A program made the translations under genes and the position numbers. From assembly GCF_012939955.1 (NCBI RefSeq), contig NZ_SPMY01000032.1, forward strand, positions 1-54,278: 54,278 bases of DNA, written 5' to 3'. The notes under the pieces are model-generated. The model was not told the origin of the DNA and searched no databases. It was given only the letters and a program-made list of their open reading frames with translations. This DNA comes from Candidatus Accumulibacter phosphatis. Its GTDB lineage: Bacteria > Pseudomonadota > Gammaproteobacteria > Burkholderiales > Rhodocyclaceae. Of this stretch, positions 1 through 9,505 are shown one piece after another; within the stretch, counting starts at the first letter, position 1, and each line of letters opens with the position of its first letter.

Positions 1-243
1 CTGTTCCAGCCGGCGGCTGGAGAAAATACCCGTCGCGTAGCCATAGACCAGAATCGCCAGCAGCGTCGCCGGATGATAGGCTTTCGATCCGCGCCCAGCG
101 TACTGTTGAATGAGTTTGGAAAGATCAAGCTGGTCGATCACGTCAACAATGAACCGGGCCAGATGATCCTGGTTCAGCCAATCGTCCAGTGACGGCGGGA
201 GTAGATAGTCGGTCTTGCGGTCAGCGACAATGAAGTGGGCCAT
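1..243 (-). mobile_element. IS1182-family transposase, N-terminal part (cut by window edge)
   Basis: Reading the minus strand from the ATG at 243 gives 81 codons open to the window edge. The protein begins MAHFIVADRKTDYLLPPSLD and contains YAGRGSKAYHPATLL followed by YGYATGIFSSRRLE. This is the typical N-terminal DUF772 segment of IS1182-type (IS5-superfamily) DDE transposases, which move the element by cut and paste. The catalytic core lies outside the window. The gene points away from the polysaccharide cluster, so the element end should lie between 244 and 365. That gap contains no gene, and I cannot define the terminal repeat without the other end. The family call is from recognised motifs; whether this copy is intact cannot be judged. 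Confidence 0.85.
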
Positions 244-365
244 GTGACGACTCGGTAGCTCGAACAAAGTATGATTTTATCATGTGCGGTTCACGGCGCT
301 GGGAAAGTCCGACAGGCTGCTAGGCGACGGCCGAGAAAAAGCGACAAGGAAACTGAAACAAACCT

Positions 366-2307
366 ATGTGCGGAATAACTGGAATTTTCGATACCCGTGG
401 CCGGCGTGACATTGATCGTCGCGTCCTCTCGAGGATGAACGAGTCGCAGCACCATCGCGGCCCCGACGAAGGGGGCTTGCACCTCGAACCGGGTGTCGGC
501 CTGGGCCATCGCCGGCTCTCGATCATCGACCTTTCCACCGGCCAGCAGCCGCTCTACAACGAGGATCAGAGCGTTTGCGTGGTGTTCAACGGTGAAATCT
601 ACAACTACCAGGAGCTGATCCCGGAATTGCAGGCGCTGGGCCACGTTTTCCATACGCGTAGCGATACCGAGGTCATCGTTCACGCCTGGGAGGCCTGGGG
701 AGAGGACTGCGTGCAACGTTTTCGCGGCATGTTCGCCTTTGCCCTCTGGGATCGTAATCGCGAGACGCTCTTCCTGGCGCGCGACCGCTTGGCCGTCAAG
801 CCGCTGTACTACGCGATGTTGCCCGATGGCATCTTTCTCTTCGGCTCCGAGCTCAAGTCGCTGCTGGCACACGGCGGCCTGGCGCGCGATATTGATCCCC
901 TGGCGGTCGAGGAATACTTCGCCCTTGGCTACGTCGCCGAACCGCGGACGATCTTTCACCAGGCCCGGAAGCTGCCGCCGGCGCACCTGTTGAGCGTTCG
1001 TCGCGGGCAAGCGCTGGCCGCGCCGAAGGCTTACTGGGACGTGCGTTTCAGCCTTGACCAGCAGCTACCGGTAGACGAGGCATGTGAGAAACTCAACGAA
1101 ATCCTGCGCGAGTCGATTCGGCTGCGCATGATCTCGGAAGTGCCGCTAGGCGCCTTTCTGTCCGGTGGTGTCGATTCGAGTGCAGTTGTGGCGCTGATGG
1201 CCGGCTTGTCCAACGAGCCGGTCAATACCTGCTCGATGGCTTTTGAGGATCCAGCCTACAATGAAGCCGCCTTCGCGCAGGAGGTCGCGGCTCGCTATCG
1301 AACCAATCATCATTGCGAACTGGTTGCCAGCGACGACTTCGATCTGATCGACACCCTGGCCCGCTTGTACGACGAGCCCTATGCCGACAGTTCAGCGATC
1401 CCAACCTATCGGGTGTGCCAGCTGGCGCGCAAGCATGTGACGGTGGCTCTTTCCGGTGACGGTGGCGACGAGACTTTCGGCGGTTATCGTCGCTACCGCA
1501 TGCACTTGATGGAAGAGCGTTTGCGTTCGGCGTTGCCGTATGGTGTGCGGCGGCCCCTGTTTGGTGTGCTCGGGCGGATATATCCGAAAGCGGACTGGGC
1601 GCCGCGCATTTTTCGCGCCAAGACCACTTTCGAAGGCATGGCCAGAACGGCGGTCGAGGCCTATTTCCATTCCGTGTCGATCATGCGCGGGCCAATGCGA
1701 ACGAAGCTGTTCAGTGGCCGCTTCCGGCGCGAAATCGATGGCTACAGCGCGCAGGACGTTTTTTCGTTACCACGCCGGCAAGGCTGGCACTGACGACCCT
1801 CTGGCGCTGATCCAGTACCTCGATCTCAAGACCTACCTGGTCGGTGACATCAATACCAAGGTTGATCGTGCCAGCATGGCGCATTCGCTCGAAGTCCGCG
1901 AACCGCTGATGGATCACCGGCTGGTGGAATGGATGGCGACGCAACCGTCGTCGCTCAAAGTGTGTGGACAGGAAGGCAAGTTCTTGCTGAAGAAGGCGAT
2001 GGAGGCCAGTCTGCCGCACGACATCCTTTATCGTCGGAAAATGGGCTTCGCCGTGCCGCTCGCGCGCTGGTTTCGTGGCCCCTTGCGGGAACGAGTCCGC
2101 CAAGCGGTGCTCGGTTCCCGTCTGGCAGAGACGGGCTGGTTCAATCAGGATTATCTCCGTCATCTCGTTGATGCCCATCAGTCGGGAGCACGCGACTACA
2201 GCGCGCCGCTGTGGACGGTGCTGATGTTCGAGGCTTTCCTGCGCAATGTGCTGGATGCTCCGGCCGAACTGGTCGCCGTGGCAACGGAAGGTCAGGGACC
2301 GAGATGA
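366..2307 (+). CDS. Exosortase A system-associated amidotransferase (asparagine synthase-like), frameshifted
   Basis: Glutamine-dependent amidotransferase of the asparagine synthase B type, in the form found in exosortase A polysaccharide clusters (family TIGR03108). Cys2 after the start Met (MCGITGIFD) is the class II glutaminase nucleophile. RGPDEGG and FNGEIYNY are glutaminase motifs. The synthetase PPi loop SGGVDSS lies near residue 265 and LSGDGGDE follows. It probably transfers glutamine nitrogen to a sugar or nucleotide-sugar precursor in the cytoplasm. The reading frame breaks at a run of six T at 1759-1764: the first frame ends at 1793, and the correct frame ([11 protein letters not shown]) runs to 2307. 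Removing one T gives 646 residues, the usual family length. I read this as a base overcall, not a real lesion. The next gene begins 16 bases later, so the two are probably cotranscribed. Confidence 0.9.
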
Positions 2308-2323
2308 ACCTGCGACGCGTCAC

Positions 2324-3514
2324 ATGAGCAATGTTCTCTACCTGGTCCACCGCTTACCCTATCCACCAAACAAGGGCGACAAGGTACGCTCGTTTCACCT
2401 GCTCAAGCACCTGGCTGCACGGCACCGGGTGTTCCTGGGCACTTTTATCGACGACCCGCAGGACGAGGCTTATGTCGAGGTTGTTGCCAGCTATTGTGCG
2501 CAGATGCATATTGCCCGGCTCTCTCCGAGGATTGCCAAGCTGCGTAGCCTGAGGGGCTTGCTTAACGGTCAAGCGCTGACACTTGCCTATTACCGCAATA
2601 CTGCCTTGCAGGCATGGGTTGACCGCATGCTGCGAGACGAAGGAATCGATGCCGTGGTCGTCTTTTCTTCGGTCATGGCGATGTTTGTTGAGGGGGGGTC
2701 ACGGCGCAAACTGGTCGATTTCGTCGATGTTGACTCGCTGAAATGGGTGCAGTATGCGCCGCAACACCCTTGGCCAATGTCCTGGCTCTACCGGCGGGAG
2801 GGTTCGAGATTACTGGCTTTTGAGCGCTCGGTGGCCGTTCAGTCCGGGCGATCGTTCTTTGTCACCCAGGCCGAGGCGGACCTGTTTTGCGGCCTTGCAC
2901 CAGAGTGCGCCGGCAACGTTGAAGCGATGTGTAACGGTGTCGATGCCGATTACTTTTCACCGCAGCATGACTTGCCCGTGCCCTTCGACTCGCAGGAAAT
3001 AGCCCTCGTGTTCACCGGCGCAATGGACTACTGGCCAAACATCGATGCCGTGAGCTGGTTCGCCACGGAGATTCTGCCTTCCTTGTTGCAGAGTTGGCCC
3101 AACATCCGTTTTTACATTGTCGGACGCAGCCCAACCGCCGCGGTCCTGGCCCTGGCCGGAAAGCAAATCGTCGTCACCGGCACGGTGCCCGACGTGCGCC
3201 CGTATTTGCGCCATGCGGCGGTCGTCGTTGCCCCCCTGCGCCTGGCGCGCGGCGTGCAGAACAAAGTCCTGGAAGCGATGGCCATGGGCTTGCCGGTCGT
3301 TGCTTCGCAGGAATGCTCGACCGCCATCGATGCCATTCCGGAGCGGGATTTCCTGACAGCAGGGACTGTTTCACAGTTTGTTTCTCAGGTTGAAGCGATA
3401 CTTGGCGAGCCAGACCGGGCTCGATTGATCGGAACGGCTGCACGTGAGCGCGTATTGGCACGCTACAGTTGGGACGCGCACCTCTCCATCATTGACCGCT
3501 ATCTTGAGCCGTGA
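2324..3514 (+). CDS. PEP-CTERM/exosortase A-associated sugar transferase (GT4, TIGR03087-like)
   Basis: Family 4 glycosyltransferase of about 396 residues that matches the sugar transferase subfamily linked to exosortase A loci (TIGR03087). The N-terminus NVLYLVHRLPYPPNKGDK is characteristic of that subfamily and places the start at the ATG at 2324. The C-terminal nucleotide-sugar domain has FTGAMDYWPN and, near residue 316, the E-x7-E type segment LEAMAMGLPVVAS. It probably adds a sugar to a lipid-linked repeat unit at the inner face of the cytoplasmic membrane. The donor and acceptor cannot be read from sequence. A run of seven G at 2692-2698 is in frame (GluGlyGly), so not every homopolymer in this window is miscalled. 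Confidence 0.88.
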   Translation: MSNVLYLVHRLPYPPNKGDKVRSFHLLKHLAARHRVFLGTFIDDPQDEAYVEVVASYCAQMHIARLSPRIAKLRSLRGLLNGQALTLAYYRNTALQAWVDRMLRDEGIDAVVVFSSVMAMFVEGGSRRKLVDFVDVDSLKWVQYAPQHPWPMSWLYRREGSRLLAFERSVAVQSGRSFFVTQAEADLFCGLAPECAGNVEAMCNGVDADYFSPQHDLPVPFDSQEIALVFTGAMDYWPNIDAVSWFATEILPSLLQSWPNIRFYIVGRSPTAAVLALAGKQIVVTGTVPDVRPYLRHAAVVVAPLRLARGVQNKVLEAMAMGLPVVASQECSTAIDAIPERDFLTAGTVSQFVSQVEAILGEPDRARLIGTAARERVLARYSWDAHLSIIDRYLEP

Positions 3515-3674
3515 AATCCTTCTCCTTACTCCGCACGCCGCGTCGTTCGCCCGATTCCTCCGTACTTCCTGACAGGATCGCGGCAATTTTTCGGAGTGAC
3601 TCCGTTTTCGGCAAGGCAACCGGCTTCGTCAGTGACGCCGATGGCAGGCTGGATCGCCGTGGCCGGATGGGGCG

Positions 3675-4892
3675 ATGAACATGCGCATTCTGCACATCCT
3701 GGATCATTCCATCCCTCTGCACAGCGGCTACACTTTCCGTACGCTTTCGATCCTTCGCGAGCAGCGCAAGCTCGGCTGGCAAACCTTTCATCTCACCACA
3801 CCGAAGCAGCTTAACTGCCAGGCAGCCGAGGAAAACGTGGACGGCTGGCACTTTTACCGCACAGCCGCCCCAACGCTTGCCGGTTTGCGGCTGCCCGGCA
3901 TCAATGAACTGGGTGTGATGCGCCAGGTGGAAAAGCGCCTGATGGAGGTGGTCGAAATCGTCAAGCCCGATATTCTGCACGCCCACTCACCGGTACTTAA
4001 CGCCATTCCGGCCTTGCGCGTTGGCAAGCGCCTGGGTTTGCCGGTGGTGTATGAGGTGCGGGCGTTCTGGGAAGATGCGGCGGTCGATCATGGAACCACC
4101 ACCGAGGGCAGTCTTCGCTACCGCCTTACACGGCGCCTGGAAACCCATGCCCTGCAGCGCGCCGACCACGTTTTTACGATCTGCAACGGCTTGCGCAACG
4201 ATATCGTCGCGCGTGGCGTTCCGGCCGAAAAAGTGACGGTGATCGCCAATGGCGTCGATATCGAATCCTTCGCTGTCGGCGGCGAGCCCAACCTCGCGCT
4301 CAAGGAGCGCCTGGGCCTGCAAGGCGCGACCGTGATTGGCTTCATCGGTTCTTTTTACGCGTATGAAGGGCTCGATCTCCTTCTTGATGCGCTGCCGCAG
4401 ATTCTCAGGGGGCGCCCCGAGGTGCGCGTGCTGCTCGTCGGTGGCGGCCCGCAGGATCAGGCGCTCAGGCAACAGCTTGACCGCCTCGGATTGGCCGACA
4501 AAGTGGTGTTCACCGGTCGCGTCCCGCACGCTGAAGTCCAGCGCTATTACGATCTTGTAGACGTCCTGGCCTATCCGCGCCATTCAATGCGCCTCACCGA
4601 GTTGGTTACACCGCTCAAGCCGCTTGAGGCCATGGCCCAGGGACGCCTGTTTGTGGCTTCCGATGTCGGCGGCCACAAGGAGTTGATCCGCCATGGCGAA
4701 ACCGGCATTCTTTTCAAGGTCGGCGATGCTTCTGCGCTGGCTGAGGCGGTCTTGCAACTGCTCGCCGATGGTAGCCGCTGGGCGGATTATCGTGCGGCCG
4801 GTCGTCATTTCGTCGAACAGGAACGCAACTGGCAGCGTAGCGTCGCCAACTATCAGCGACCCTTTGCGCGTCTGTTCGAGTCAAGGCGCTAG
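3675..4892 (+). CDS. PEP-CTERM/exosortase A-associated glycosyltransferase (Daro_2409-like GT4)
   Basis: GT-B fold, family 4 glycosyltransferase of 405 residues that resembles the exosortase A-associated family TIGR04063 (Daro_2409). It opens with MRILHILDHSIPLHSGYTFR, whose HSGYTFR glycine-rich loop is typical. The acceptor-domain segment DILHAHSP and the linker VIANGVD follow. The donor-binding region is GFIGSFYAYEGLDLLL, then LKPLEAMAQGRLFVASD near residue 315 with the E-x7-E pattern. It likely extends the repeat unit of an extracellular polysaccharide in the cytoplasm. The gene stands 160 bases after the previous one, in the same direction. ATG 3675 and the in-frame ATG at 3681 are both possible starts. 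Confidence 0.88.
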   Translation: MNMRILHILDHSIPLHSGYTFRTLSILREQRKLGWQTFHLTTPKQLNCQAAEENVDGWHFYRTAAPTLAGLRLPGINELGVMRQVEKRLMEVVEIVKPDILHAHSPVLNAIPALRVGKRLGLPVVYEVRAFWEDAAVDHGTTTEGSLRYRLTRRLETHALQRADHVFTICNGLRNDIVARGVPAEKVTVIANGVDIESFAVGGEPNLALKERLGLQGATVIGFIGSFYAYEGLDLLLDALPQILRGRPEVRVLLVGGGPQDQALRQQLDRLGLADKVVFTGRVPHAEVQRYYDLVDVLAYPRHSMRLTELVTPLKPLEAMAQGRLFVASDVGGHKELIRHGETGILFKVGDASALAEAVLQLLADGSRWADYRAAGRHFVEQERNWQRSVANYQRPFARLFESRR

Positions 4893-5151
4893 GATGATCA
4901 GCCGCGCTCGCCAGCCCGATACTGCGCCGCTGTCGCGGCTTGCGCCAGCCGGCACAGAGCTGGCGGGCGGCCTGAGGACAGTTGCTCTGCGGCAGCGGTC
5001 TTCGTCAAAATAAGCAGCAGAAACTCGTTCTCCAGGCCAAGCCGTTGCTGCTCGTCGCTACACGGTAGTCCGCGCTTGCTCGACGCGCGAGTGAGTTCCA
5101 GGAGGGCGGCGCTGATCCCGCCGTGGTGTTGACGGCCAGAGATGGAGGGGC
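4893..5151. other. Intergenic gap inside the polysaccharide cluster
   Basis: This stretch of about 260 bases holds no convincing gene. Short open frames on the minus strand have no recognisable protein character. A purine-rich GGAGGGG at 5144-5150 can serve as the ribosome binding site of the next gene, although its spacing is short. I see no strong terminator hairpin followed by a T run. Confidence 0.5.
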
Positions 5152-6537
5152 ATGGATATTTACACATCGTTTGCAGCGAACCTGCTGTTCCCGCTGCACG
5201 AAAAACTCAAGAAGCACTCCACGACGGCAGTCAAACTTGAGCTGGAGCGCAGCCAGTGGCTGCCAGCGGAGCAACTACGCGCCCTGCAACTGGCCAGGTT
5301 ACGCGAGTTCCTTAGCGACTGCGCTGCGCACGTGCCCTACTATCGCGATCTGTTTCGCGCGCTGGATTTTGTTCCCGCCGAGATCACCGCCATTAGCGAT
5401 CTGGCCCGTTTGCCCGTGCTGACGAAGGATGTCATCCGCCGCGACTTCGACCGCTTGCGTTCCAGTGCGCCAGAGGCAGTGCGGCTATTTTCCACGACCG
5501 GCTCGACCGGGGATCCCCTGCGCTTCAACATCAGCAAGACCCGCATCAGCCGCGACGTGGCGGCCAAATGGCGTGCCACGCGTTGGTGGGACGTTGATAT
5601 CGGTGACCGCGAAATGGTGATCTGGTCGAGTCCGATTGAATTGACCCGGCAAGATCGCGTCAAGCAGGTCCGCGATTGGCTATTGCGTACCAGGCTGCTG
5701 CCGTCGGCGACGATGTCGCCAACAGATATGGATCGCTTCATTGCGGAAATCTGCCGCTTCCGACCGAAAATGTTGTTCGGTTACCCCTCATCAATGACGC
5801 TGATCGCACAACGGGCCGAGCAACAAGGAGTCCCTCTCAACCAGCTCGGCATCAAGGTGGCCTTTTGCACGGCGGAGCGCCTGTATCCACATCAGGCCGA
5901 TGTGCTGCAACGAGTATTCGGTTGTCCGGTTGCGAATGGCTATGGTGGTCGTGATTCAGGTTTCATCGCCCACGCTTGCCCGCAGGGCGGAATGCACATT
6001 ACCGCCGAGGATATCGTTGTCGAAATTGTCGACCAACAGGGCAGGCCAGTGCCTGCGGGCGTGCCGGGCGATGTGGTGGTGACCCACCTGTACAGCAGTT
6101 GCTTTCCGTTCGTTCGCTACCGCAACGGCGATGTGGCCGTGCTCGACGATGGTCAATGCGCCTGCGGTCGTGGTCTGCCATTGCTGAAAGAGATACACGG
6201 CCGTAGCAATGACGTGCTCCTGGCTGAAGACGGTTCGGTAGTGCTCGCCATTGCATTTGCCATAGTGCTGCGGGACATGCCCGGGGTTAATGGCTTCAAG
6301 CTGATCCAGGAAACCCTGTCATTTTGCCGTCTGCAACTGGTGACTGATGCTAGCTTTCGGCCATCAGCAAGCGAGCAGGAGCTGCGCAGCACTTTCCGTA
6401 CAAGGCTTGGTGCGGGTGTTCGGCTGGACATCGAATATGTCGAAACGATCGAGGCAGAGGCCAGCGGCAAGTATCGCTATGTGGAGAGCAAAGTAAGTCA
6501 GCAGCAGGTCGCGCAGGCCGGCGGCTGTACTTCTTGA
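5152..6537 (+). CDS. PaaK/CapK-like adenylate-forming enzyme of polysaccharide cluster
   Basis: A 461-residue member of the phenylacetate-CoA ligase / coenzyme F390 synthetase group, often called CapK when found in capsule loci. STTGSTGDP near residue 113 is the phosphate-binding loop of adenylate-forming enzymes. Further conserved segments are MLFGYPSSM, YGGRDSG near residue 264, and FVRYRNGD with CACGRGLPLL before the C-terminal lid. The family activates carboxylates as acyl-adenylates. In polysaccharide clusters it is thought to prepare an acyl or amino-acid substituent for the sugar chain, but the true substrate is unknown. The start at 5152 follows a purine-rich stretch. PaaK-like genes are regular members of exosortase A-associated clusters, which supports the context call. 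Confidence 0.87.
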   Translation: MDIYTSFAANLLFPLHEKLKKHSTTAVKLELERSQWLPAEQLRALQLARLREFLSDCAAHVPYYRDLFRALDFVPAEITAISDLARLPVLTKDVIRRDFDRLRSSAPEAVRLFSTTGSTGDPLRFNISKTRISRDVAAKWRATRWWDVDIGDREMVIWSSPIELTRQDRVKQVRDWLLRTRLLPSATMSPTDMDRFIAEICRFRPKMLFGYPSSMTLIAQRAEQQGVPLNQLGIKVAFCTAERLYPHQADVLQRVFGCPVANGYGGRDSGFIAHACPQGGMHITAEDIVVEIVDQQGRPVPAGVPGDVVVTHLYSSCFPFVRYRNGDVAVLDDGQCACGRGLPLLKEIHGRSNDVLLAEDGSVVLAIAFAIVLRDMPGVNGFKLIQETLSFCRLQLVTDASFRPSASEQELRSTFRTRLGAGVRLDIEYVETIEAEASGKYRYVESKVSQQQVAQAGGCTS

Positions 6538-6855
6538 GCAGCAGGCAGCCGCAGCTGAATGTAAACGCGGCGTGACGGATTTCCTCGTCGTCGCTACTGG
6601 ACCGGGATACTCTAGGACCCGTTCTGGTGCCGCCATGCAATTTTCGAAAGCACCGTAGCGAAGGGCGCGTGTGGGGCGAAGGAGCGTGCTCCTGCGGCGC
6701 GCGTGTTTGTACTCGGTCGTGCGTTTCGATCGAACGGTTCGCGGTGTATGAAACCTGCTTGAAAAATAATGAAAGGCACCCATGGGAGTTCACTCTTTCG
6801 GTTTGAGCTGCATCAGCGTAGCGCTCGTGCAACGTTCAGTTTGCGCGAACTGGCA

Positions 6856-7981
6856 ATGACTGGCGATGCAACGCAAATTGCCGATAGCGGCTCGCTGAGG
6901 CCGGCGGTCTGCGTGGTGGGCCCCCTGCCACCACCCTCCGGTGGAATGGCCAATCAGTGTGAGCAACTCGTCCGTCTATTTGGCGAAGAAGGGAGCCGCG
7001 TCGAGCTGGTACGTACCAATGCGCCCTACTGGCCAGCCTGGGTGGGGAGGCTGCCGGTACTGCGCGCCGCCGTTCGCCTTTTGCCGTACCTACTGCAACT
7101 TTGGCGGGGCGCGGGGCGGGCGCAGGTGATTCATGTCTTCGCTAATTCCGGGTGGTCCTGGCATCTGTTAACGGTGCCGGCGATCTTGATCGCACGCTTG
7201 CGGAGCATTCCCGTGATCATCAATTATCGGGGCGGGAATGCGGATTCCTTTTTTTTCACGAGCCCCATGGCACGTGCGCTACCTGCTTTCTCGGGTGGCT
7301 CTTCGGGTCACTCCGTCAGGATTTCTTCAGGGGGTCTTTTCAAGTTACGGTTTAACAGCCGAGGTCATACCGAACATTATCGATCTCTCACGTTTTTCGC
7401 CAGGCCCGCCACGCGCGTTCGCTTACTCGCCGCATGTGGTGGTGACCCGAAATCTGGAGCCGATCTACGGCATTCCAACCGCGATTCGTGCTTTCGCGCA
7501 GATCGTTCCGTCATACCCGCAGGCGCGCCTGACCGTCGCCGGAAGCGGCCCTGAACTCTCCCGTTTGCAGGCGCTGGTCGCCGAGCTAGGCTTGCAGAGC
7601 AGCGTTTGCTTCTCGGGTCGCATCGAAAACTCTGAGATCCCGGCGCTCTACGCATCGGCTGATTGCTTGCTGAACCCAAGTACGGTTGATAACATGCCGA
7701 TCTCCATTCTTGAGGCCTTCGCGAGCGGTGTGCCGGTGGTCAGTACCAGTGCCGGTGGGATTCCCGACATGGTTGAGCAGGGCGTGTCCGGCTTGCTGGT
7801 GCCGATAGGCGACCATGATGCCATGGCCCGGGAACTGCTCCGTGTTTTGCAGGACGTCTCGCTGGCTGCAGATTTGCGGCAGGCCGGTCTGCTGCAGGCA
7901 GAGAGGTACGCCTGGCCCCGGGTGCGAACGCAGTGGCTGGACGCCTATCGGCGCGTGGCTGGCGCAAGGAGAACATCTTGA
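6856..7981 (+). CDS. Glycosyltransferase family 4, frameshifted
   Basis: GT4 glycosyltransferase of about 374 residues once the frame is mended. The N-terminal part has VCVVGPLPPPSGGMANQCEQ, a glycine-rich loop typical of polysaccharide GT4 enzymes, and VIHVFANSGWSWHL. The second half has VIPNIIDLSRFSPG, VAGSGPE and LEAFASGVPVVSTSAGG (donor site with the E-x7-E pattern). The frames split at a run of eight T at 7249-7256; deleting one T joins NADSFF to SRAPWHVRYLLSR in a natural order. The start is uncertain: ATG 6769 is in frame, but its extra 29 residues look unlike the family, so I prefer ATG 6856. Neither has a clear ribosome binding site. It probably adds one sugar to the same glycan as its neighbours. 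Confidence 0.82.
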
Positions 7982-8158
7982 TTCCGCGTCGGGAAGCTGT
8001 TCGTGCTCCCGGTTCCTGCCGTATTGGCACCTTGACCGTCTTTGTACAAGCAGCCGGTTCAGCTTGGCCAGAGGTCTGCGCTAGAGGCATCTGGTTGCCG
8101 CTCGCTGCAATCCTCTGCGCTGTGGCTGCCGGTGCGCACTGCCTGGCGGGAGCACCCA

Positions 8159-8177
8159 CCCTGAACAGGGTTCAGGG
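8159..8177 (+). promoter_or_regulatory. Perfect hairpin overlapping the ribosome binding site of the O-ligase gene
   Basis: CCCTGAAC at 8159-8166 and GTTCAGGG at 8170-8177 are perfect inverted repeats separated by AGG. The right arm contains most of the AGGGAG Shine-Dalgarno sequence (8174-8179) placed seven bases before the ATG at 8186. Folding of the mRNA would hide the ribosome binding site. The structure is seen in sequence; a role in translational control is inference. Confidence 0.5.
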
Positions 8178-8185
8178 AGAACGCA

Positions 8186-9505
8186 ATGCGTGATTTGTTG
8201 ATAGTCGGCATCGTCCTTGCGGCTCTGCCGTTTGCGCTCCGTCATACGTGGATGGCGGTGATGTTGTGGACCTGGATCAGCGTCATGAACCCCCACAGGC
8301 TGGCCTACGGCTTTGCGGCCACTGCTCCGATTGCGGCTGTCGCGGCGGGTGCGGCCTTACTTTCGTTGGTCATTACGCGCGACAAATTGCGCATGGCCTG
8401 GTCACCGCCCGTGGTTGCGCTGCTTCTCTTCATGCTTTGGGTGTGTCTGACGACCCTCTTTGCCGTGAATTTGGATGGGTCCTCGAGTCGGCTGAATGAC
8501 GTCCTGAAGATTCAGCTAATGACGTTCGTGGCCTTGATGGCCTTGCACGAACGGAAACACATCGAGGTGTTTGTGTGGGTCATCATGCTCTCGGTTGGTT
8601 ACTACGCCTTCAAGGGTGGGTTCTTTACGATCATGACCGGTGGCGCACATCGGGTCTGGGGTCCTCCCGGCGGTTTCTTTGAGGACAACAACGCATTCGC
8701 GGTTGCCGTGATCATGGTCATACCGCTGATGAACTACCTGCGCCTGGTCGCTTCGAGTCAGTGGTTGCGTCGTGGTCTGGTGGTACTGATGTTGTTGGCA
8801 GCGGCAGCAGCGCTGGGCACACAGTCACGCGGAGGTCTGGTGGCAATATCTGCCATGGCCATGGTGTTCTGGTATCGCTCCGATCGGAAGTTTGCAGCTG
8901 CCGTGGTAATCATGATTGTCGCCGTTGCCTTGATTTCCTTCATGCCAGGGTCGTGGGAAGCGCGAATGTCGACGATGCAGAACTACGAGCAGGACGCGTC
9001 TGCCTCGCAGCGACTTGAGGCTTGGCGGACAGCCATCAACATCGCCAATAGCCGAGTCACGGGCTTGGGTTTCTCGATGTATGACTGGGCTACGGCTGCG
9101 ATATATGCCCCGCCGGAGGTCTCCAAAATACGGGCAGCACACAGCATCTTCTTCGCCGTGCTGGGCGAGCATGGTTATATCGGCCTGTTCTTGTTTGTGC
9201 TTATCTGGTGGCTGACCTTCCGCGTGGCGGCGCAAACGCGCAAGCAAGCCGCTAACCGACCAGAGGCGGCGTGGGTTCATACCCTGGCCGGGATGTGCCA
9301 AGTCTCGCTGGTAGGTTATCTGGTCGGCGGGGCATTCCTGAGTCTTTCCTATTTCGACGTGCCCTACAACATCATGGTCATTCTGGTGGTCAGTCAACGG
9401 TGGTTGAACGAGCACCCGGCGCAAGAAACACCTGCCGGCTTCTCGTCTGTACAGCCTTCTCAAGCAACGCTTCCAGCGAACACCACGCAGCAGGTGCTGA
9501 CATGA
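8186..9505 (+). CDS. Putative O-glycosylation ligase, exosortase A-associated (TIGR03097-like)
   Basis: Integral membrane protein of 439 residues from the O-antigen ligase/Wzy superfamily, in the form found next to exosortase A genes (TIGR03097). The N-terminus MRDLLIVGIVLAALPFALRH and the nearby WTWISVMNPHRLAYGF are hallmarks of this family. Many hydrophobic segments follow. Between them lie a loop with GPPGGFFEDNNAFA and a large C-terminal loop with RAAHSIFFAVLGEHGYIGL, which corresponds to the conserved H-S-x-Y/F region of O-antigen ligases. It probably joins finished glycan chains to an acceptor, or polymerises them, on the periplasmic side. AGGGAG seven bases upstream supports the start. 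Its TGA overlaps the ATG of the next gene (ATGA at 9502-9505), so translation is probably coupled. Confidence 0.9.
   Translation: MRDLLIVGIVLAALPFALRHTWMAVMLWTWISVMNPHRLAYGFAATAPIAAVAAGAALLSLVITRDKLRMAWSPPVVALLLFMLWVCLTTLFAVNLDGSSSRLNDVLKIQLMTFVALMALHERKHIEVFVWVIMLSVGYYAFKGGFFTIMTGGAHRVWGPPGGFFEDNNAFAVAVIMVIPLMNYLRLVASSQWLRRGLVVLMLLAAAAALGTQSRGGLVAISAMAMVFWYRSDRKFAAAVVIMIVAVALISFMPGSWEARMSTMQNYEQDASASQRLEAWRTAINIANSRVTGLGFSMYDWATAAIYAPPEVSKIRAAHSIFFAVLGEHGYIGLFLFVLIWWLTFRVAAQTRKQAANRPEAAWVHTLAGMCQVSLVGYLVGGAFLSLSYFDVPYNIMVILVVSQRWLNEHPAQETPAGFSSVQPSQATLPANTTQQVLT

Noticed and set aside
1759-1764. Programmed ribosomal frameshift in the amidotransferase gene
   Set aside because: No stimulatory structure or Shine-Dalgarno-like element is visible, the enzyme family is not known for it, and the same one-base excess recurs in unrelated genes.
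1540-2307. A separate second asparagine synthase gene
   Set aside because: It is the C-terminal half of the same enzyme in another frame; removal of one T at 1759-1764 joins the halves.
7982-8185. Small membrane protein gene (open frame 7933-8193)
   Set aside because: It overlaps the end of the glycosyltransferase and the start of the O-ligase, and has no ribosome binding site or family resemblance.
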